From Acidobacteriota bacterium (GTDB lineage Bacteria > Acidobacteriota > Vicinamibacteria > Vicinamibacterales > UBA2999): DNA of 54,679 bases. The translations under genes and the position numbers were made by a program. The stretch covers positions 1 to 54,679 of the forward strand of contig JAUSDY010000165.1 in NCBI GenBank assembly GCA_030650395.1, in the 5' to 3' direction. Below are positions 51,200-54,679 of this stretch, one piece after another. Numbering within the stretch: position 1 is the first letter of the stretch; the number at the start of each line of letters is the position of its first letter. The notes under the pieces were generated by a model, which was not told the DNA's origin, made no database searches, and was given only the letters and a program-made list of their open reading frames with translations.

Positions 51200-51427
51200 A
51201 TGCCCGTCCGCCTCAACATCACCATTGACGAAGACGTCCACCAACGCCTTAAGCGCGAGCTTCCCGCCAAGGGCATCAGCCGGTTCATCAACGACGCAGT
51301 GCGCGCCCGGCTGCGCCCGTCGCGCGAGGTTCTGGACGAGGCCTACAAGGCGGCGGCGCGCGAACGGTGGCGACAGTTCGAAGCGCGCGAGTGGGAGTCC
51401 ACTGACACGGAAGGCTGGCCTGAATGA
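51200..51427 (+). CDS. MazE-type ribbon-helix-helix antitoxin
   Basis: A 75-residue protein: PVRLNITIDEDVHQRLKREL starts with the beta strand of a ribbon-helix-helix dimer, then AKGISRFINDAVRARLRPSR, followed by a charged toxin-binding tail (EAYKAAARERWRQFEAREWE). ATG 51200 follows directly after the palindromic operator. Its end overlaps the MazF start by four bases. The RHH-type antitoxin is one of several kinds paired with MazF. Confidence 0.87.
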   Translation: MPVRLNITIDEDVHQRLKRELPAKGISRFINDAVRARLRPSREVLDEAYKAAARERWRQFEAREWESTDTEGWPE

Positions 51428-51762
51428 GTCGCACGCCCCGGCGCGGCGACGTCTACTGGGTCAACCTCGATCCCGTCGTCGGAACGGAGATTCGCAAGAC
51501 GCGACCGGCTGTCATCGTCTCGAACGATTCGTGCAACCGTTACGGCACGAGGGTCGTCGTCCTGCCGATTACGAGCAACGTCAGCTCGCTGCACCCCGGC
51601 GAGGCGATGGTGGCGCTCAAAGGTAAACCCGGCCGCGCGCTGGGCGATCAGATCCGATCGATCGACAAGGCCCGGCTAAAGGCCCGCGCCGGCGTCGTCA
51701 CTGCCGATGAGATGGCACACATCGACAAGGCGCTGGCGGTCACACTCGCCCTCCAGATGTAG
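51424..51762 (+). CDS. mazF: MazF/PemK mRNA-interferase toxin
   Basis: A 112-residue MazF: RGDVYWVNLDPVVGTEIRKT, RPAVIVSNDSCNRYGTRVVV, LPITSNVS, and the catalytic-site ALGDQIRSIDKARL. The conserved Arg and Thr of the active site are in place (RPAVIVSN and KT). It is a sequence-specific endoribonuclease. Length and ends match the family, so the module with the upstream antitoxin should be functional. The 116 bases to the converging gene hold nothing that I recognise. Confidence 0.93.
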   Translation: MSRTPRRGDVYWVNLDPVVGTEIRKTRPAVIVSNDSCNRYGTRVVVLPITSNVSSLHPGEAMVALKGKPGRALGDQIRSIDKARLKARAGVVTADEMAHIDKALAVTLALQM

Positions 51763-51878
51763 GCTCACAAGTATCAAGAGACGTGACCAGGGTGGCTGCG
51801 GGTCGTTCGAACCTGCACCGGTGATGTAACTGACACGGAGAGTGTCGACAGTTCGGGTCGCATGTTGCGGTCGGCGGT

Positions 51879-52451
51879 TCATTCCTGCGCCCTCGCCAGC
51901 GACCTCTCGAACGATCGCAACAGGTCGGGCTCTTCCTTCAACTCCGCGAAGAGCACCCCGAACCGCCGGATGCGCTCGACATCCAGGACCGACGCCTGCC
52001 GTCGGACGATGCCTTCAATATCCGCGACATCGCGGGCACGGCCAGCGACCAGCTTATACAGGACCAGGTCTTCCGCCGAGCACGTGACTATGGAGAGGCC
52101 GTCGGCGAAATCCCAAGCCGACGATCGGTCAAGCACCTCGACCTCGAACGGGCTGGCAGCAAGGCCAACATCCACGGCCACCTTGTTGGTCGACTGGATC
52201 AGCAACACCCGATTGGCGATGGCGAACGCCCGCGCATCGGCTCGTCTGGGCGTGAAGGCCTCGAGCAGCAGATCCAACGGGCGCTGCTCTTCGCCGGGCG
52301 GCGCCAGGACCGAGAAGTCCACATCCTGTGTGGCTCGCGGCTCGCCCCATCGTTGGACCGCCAGCCCTCCGATGACGCACGACCGAATTCCCGCGGCGGA
52401 GAGCACCGCCTGGACTTCAACTGTCGCCTCGACCAGCGCAGGCGCGATCAC
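51879..52451 (-). CDS. Nucleotidyltransferase of the AbiEii/MNT type
   Basis: A 190-residue protein with the nucleotidyltransferase signature GGLAVQRWGEPRATQDVDFS, where GG and DVD form the nucleotide and metal site, and a third acidic region KVAVDVGLAASPF. C-terminal helices (SAEDLVLYKLVAGRARDVAD) match those of AbiEii-like proteins. Such enzymes act as toxins of type IV modules by adding nucleotides to tRNA or as antitoxins in HEPN/MNT pairs. The start overlaps the upstream gene by four bases, indicating a two-gene module. Confidence 0.85.
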   Translation of the reverse strand: MIAPALVEATVEVQAVLSAAGIRSCVIGGLAVQRWGEPRATQDVDFSVLAPPGEEQRPLDLLLEAFTPRRADARAFAIANRVLLIQSTNKVAVDVGLAASPFEVEVLDRSSAWDFADGLSIVTCSAEDLVLYKLVAGRARDVADIEGIVRRQASVLDVERIRRFGVLFAELKEEPDLLRSFERSLARAQE

Positions 52452-52726
52452 ACCTTCTCGCGAGCGCGCAGACGCGCGAAGGTGCGTTGCTGCAAAACGA
52501 TCGCCTCTCCGTCATCGCCCGCTACACCCGGTTGCCACAAGGCCAGCAAATCCTGAGACTGCTGCCGCAACTCGGCGTCCGAACTAGCCAGAAGCCGCGC
52601 CCACCGCTCCGCCTCCAACAGCGGCCCAACGACCTTCCAGCGGTCCACCCATCGGCGCATCTCGGCCTTCGCCTTGACACTCGTTGCCGACGAGGGCGGG
52701 CCACTGTCTTGACCGCTCTCGCTCAT
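52448..52726 (-). CDS. Small partner protein of the nucleotidyltransferase
   Basis: A 92-residue, largely helical protein: KAEMRRWVDRWKVVGPLLEA, ERWARLLASSDAELRQQSQD, LLALWQPGVAGDDGEAIVLQ. No DNA-binding motif is evident. The pairing with a nucleotidyltransferase through an ATGA overlap is common in Acidobacteriota and Proteobacteria toxin-antitoxin-like loci, where the small protein is taken as antitoxin (inference). ATG 52726 and 52732 are both possible starts. Confidence 0.7.
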   Translation of the reverse strand: MSESGQDSGPPSSATSVKAKAEMRRWVDRWKVVGPLLEAERWARLLASSDAELRQQSQDLLALWQPGVAGDDGEAIVLQQRTFARLRAREKV

Positions 52727-52777
52727 GCGCACAGTCTACCGTCGTCCAGCGCCCCGGGGTAGGATTCCGGACACACG

Positions 52778-54166
52778 ATGCCTGCAGCCGGTCGCAACGA
52801 ACCCTGCCCGTGCGGCAGCGGACGAAAGTTCAAGCAGTGCTGTGGCGGTCCGGCGGCAACGACGACCGCCCTTCCGACCCGCGCCGATCGCGACGCCGCG
52901 TTCGCGCTACTGGACAGGCTGAGCGGCCTTCGCCGTTTCGAAGAGGATGTCGTCGCCGCATACGTGATGATCTGGGGCGCGATGCTGGACCGCGAGGAGG
53001 CCGCGCGGCTGATGGAGACCCCGGCCAACGACCTTTTCCTCGAATGGATCTGGTTCGATCACCTGATCCATACGGGACAGACCATCGCGGAGTACGCGCT
53101 CGAACGGCACGCCCAGGACGTCGGTCCTGGCGCTCGTTACTTTCTTCGCGCGTGCACGGCGGCGCCACTCCGCCTGCTCCAGGTCCACCGCGTCGAGCCC
53201 GGCCGCGTCCACGTGCGCGACGTGGTCGACAAGGGTGCTGTCATCGTCGTCTCCGAACGTCTCGGGAGCGAACAGTTGGTCCGCCACGACGTGCTGGCCG
53301 CCCGCATCGCGCGGTACGACGACGAGATGCAATTCGAAGGCATGAACATGCTCTTCGGCATCGACGACAAGCTGGCCATTGCGGCCGAGGTTCGGCGCCT
53401 CCGCCGCCCGTTGGCGCGCGAGCTGCCGGCGGGCGCGGCCCGGGACCGGGTGATGCGCATGGCCGGCGGCGCCGCCATCGTGATCTCGGCCCTCGCGCTC
53501 TACGATCGCCCGCGACCGCGACTCACGACCGTTGACGGGGACGAGCTGGCGCTGGCCGACGCGATGTTCAGCGTGACCGACCTGAATGCCGTCCGCGCCG
53601 CCCTCGATGACGCCGCCGACATCGAGCCGGATGATGGGACACCTGAATCGCCGGTTGACACGACGCGATACTCGTGGCTCGAACGTCCACGCCACGACGA
53701 TGATGAAGGCATTCGCATCCTCGGCAGCGTCGTCCTCGACCGCACCTCCCTCCGGATCGAAACTATGTCGATGGCCAGGGCGCGCCGGGCGCAAGAGTAC
53801 TTCGGTGCGCTGGCCGGCGAGACCGCGCTGCGCTTCAAGGCCATCCAGGTCAAGAGCGTGGAGGCGATGCTGCGGAGCACCCGGGCGGATCCCAACCCTT
53901 CGGAGCCCGAGATCGATCCAGCGGTGGCCGCAGACATCGAACGTGCGTTTTACGAAAAGCACTATCGGGAATGGCTTGATCTGCCGGTGCCGGCCCTAGA
54001 CCATCGGACGCCGCGCGAAGCCGCGCGCGTCAAGCGCCTGCACGCGAAATTGTTGGCGCTGGTCGAGGGGATTGAGAACCAGGCCGCGCGTCAGCACAAG
54101 GAAGGCCGGGGGTTCGACACCGGCTATCTGCGGACGGAACTCGGCCTGCCGTCAGGACAAACCTAA
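52778..54166 (+). CDS. SEC-C-motif protein of unknown function
   Basis: A 462-residue soluble protein. The N-terminus GRNEPCPCGSGRKFKQCC is a SEC-C zinc motif, as at the end of SecA. A large alpha-beta domain follows (RRFEEDVVAAYVMIWGAMLD, LFLEWIWFDHLIHTGQTIAE) with no recognised enzyme motif. Residues 314-335 (GSVVLDRTSLRIETMSMARA and on) recur as a relic at 48267. The C-terminal KHYREWLDLPVPALDHRTPR is typical of this protein group. The stop TAA is supplied by the loop of a REP-like hairpin, so the last residues SGQT are repeat-derived and the original end may have been different. Confidence 0.8.
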   Translation: MPAAGRNEPCPCGSGRKFKQCCGGPAATTTALPTRADRDAAFALLDRLSGLRRFEEDVVAAYVMIWGAMLDREEAARLMETPANDLFLEWIWFDHLIHTGQTIAEYALERHAQDVGPGARYFLRACTAAPLRLLQVHRVEPGRVHVRDVVDKGAVIVVSERLGSEQLVRHDVLAARIARYDDEMQFEGMNMLFGIDDKLAIAAEVRRLRRPLARELPAGAARDRVMRMAGGAAIVISALALYDRPRPRLTTVDGDELALADAMFSVTDLNAVRAALDDAADIEPDDGTPESPVDTTRYSWLERPRHDDDEGIRILGSVVLDRTSLRIETMSMARARRAQEYFGALAGETALRFKAIQVKSVEAMLRSTRADPNPSEPEIDPAVAADIERAFYEKHYREWLDLPVPALDHRTPREAARVKRLHAKLLALVEGIENQAARQHKEGRGFDTGYLRTELGLPSGQT

Positions 54167-54180
54167 AGGTTTGTCCCCAC
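54155..54180 (-). repeat. REP-like hairpin 8 (GGACAAACC stem)
   Basis: Identical to 3074-3099: arms GGACAAACC (54155-54163) and GGTTTGTCC (54168-54176), loop TAAA and CCAC. It overlaps the end of the SEC-C gene; the loop contains its stop codon. A 15-base tandem duplication (AAGGAGTCGCACTAC) follows at 54187-54215. Confidence 0.9.
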
Positions 54181-54198
54181 GCACTACAAGGAGTCGCA

Positions 54199-54235
54199 CT
54201 ACAAGGAGTCGAGGAATGCGAGGAGCGCACGCCGC
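54199..54235 (-). repeat. Right boundary repeat: 3' end of the di-haem peroxidase-like gene
   Basis: These 37 bases match 40919-40955 at 32 positions. They are the natural end of the gene that continues to the right edge, and so mark the right limit of the 13.3-kb accessory island. Confidence 0.75.
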
Positions 54236-54679
54236 ATCGGTTCGCTCGCTGCGCGGTAGCGCTCGATCACACCCGCCGCTTCGCCGCGGTGCTGGCCGAT
54301 CGCGTCGGTCACCGTGGCCGCGCTGCCGTCGTGCATCAGCGGCCGCCGCACCCGCAGCCCCCACAACGCCGGCGTCCGGATCTCATTCTGCTCCGCCGCT
54401 CCTTGCTCGATGCCGTCACCGGTGCCGACGTCGTGCAGCAACAGATCAGAAAACAGCGCCAGCGTCTTGCGATTGAGTGCGGCCGATCGGTTCGCGCCCG
54501 TGGTCAGCGTCGGAACGTGGCACGAGGCGCAGCCGACCGCGGCGAAGACCTGCTCCCCCGCCCTGACTTCATCCGTGATGGCGCCTCTCGGAATCGGCGC
54601 CAGGAACTTCATGAACGCTTCGAAGTTATCGATCGCGCGCTTGCCGGTGCGCGGGTCCACGAAGTCTTCGGGATCCTTG
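54199..54679 (-). CDS. Di-haem cytochrome c peroxidase-like protein, partial at the right edge
   Basis: The visible C-terminal 160 residues continue in frame to the window edge (KDPEDFVDPRTGKRAIDNFE). A c-type haem motif CASCH lies in FAAVGCASCHVPTLTTGANR. RTPALWGLRVRRPLMHDGSA, then TVTDAIGQHRGEA, is the typical distal block of DHOR/di-haem peroxidase-like oxidoreductases, with the axial-ligand region MHDGSA. It ends EPMRRALLAFLDSL. The protein should be periplasmic; its N-terminus and first haem lie outside the window. Confidence 0.87.
   Translation of the reverse strand, partial: KDPEDFVDPRTGKRAIDNFEAFMKFLAPIPRGAITDEVRAGEQVFAAVGCASCHVPTLTTGANRSAALNRKTLALFSDLLLHDVGTGDGIEQGAAEQNEIRTPALWGLRVRRPLMHDGSAATVTDAIGQHRGEAAGVIERYRAASEPMRRALLAFLDSL

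Overview
The window is high-GC bacterial chromosome, most likely from an Acidobacteriota member and perhaps a Vicinamibacteria-type one. That placement is an inference. It rests on an Oar-like TonB-dependent receptor with an N-terminal carboxypeptidase-regulatory domain, an ADOP-type duplicated MacB/FtsX permease with no ATPase partner, a bacterial SET-domain protein, abundant Tat-signal hydrolases, and many short palindromes and tandem repeats between and inside genes.

Layout. 1-1.7 kb: eroded aminotransferase, a HigBA-type module whose toxin is deleted but whose antitoxin is intact, and an initiator tRNA-fMet. 1.8-12.9 kb: chromosomal genes, namely a TlpA-like thioredoxin, the msrP-msrQ methionine sulfoxide reductase pair coupled to an NmrA-like gene, an orphan degenerate histidine kinase, an Oar-like receptor, SpoIID/peptidase and SET-domain genes that overlap, and a secreted protein made of three RidA domains. 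12.8-22.9 kb: a tightly overlapped minus-strand operon opened by an ArsR regulator. It encodes an energy-converting-hydrogenase-related (Ehr-like) membrane complex: two HyfB-like subunits, HyfC-, HyfE- and HyfF-like subunits, a fused NuoCD/HyfG-like subunit lacking the NiFe cysteines, and a fused ferredoxin-NuoB subunit. 22.9-26.4 kb: a TolB-like propeller, a GIY-YIG fragment and an Xre/RES toxin-antitoxin pair.

26.4-32.4 kb: the ImuA-ImuB-DnaE2 translesion-synthesis mutasome, carrying nine in-frame insertions of short repeats plus one intergenic array. 32.4-40.7 kb: amidohydrolase, ADOP permease, esterase, Tat amidase and an MFS exporter. 40.9-54.2 kb: an accessory island flanked by 37-bp imperfect direct repeats derived from the 3' end of a di-haem peroxidase-like gene. 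It holds a short CRISPR array, an intact cas2, an internally deleted cas4-cas1, remnants of two type I-U/I-G effector loci (two cas3 starts, two csb2 ends, one in-frame cas3-csb2 chimera), VapC/PIN, Fic, HicBA, MazEF and nucleotidyltransferase toxin-antitoxin modules, and a complete ISKra4-family element with 9-bp target duplication. The right edge cuts the di-haem peroxidase-like gene.

The most unusual signal is the repeat landscape. (i) An 18-bp unit (about GTCGGGAGGGCACTTCTT) forms arrays in dnaE2, imuB, imuA and twice downstream of the same MFS 3' end; three of these have two arms in opposite orientation. (ii) Heptanucleotide arrays resemble cyanobacterial STRRs and are often also built as two opposed arms. 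(iii) At least eight REP-like hairpins share a TAAA-type loop and a flanking CTAC/CCAC foot (GTAG/GTGG on the other strand) while their stem sequences differ.
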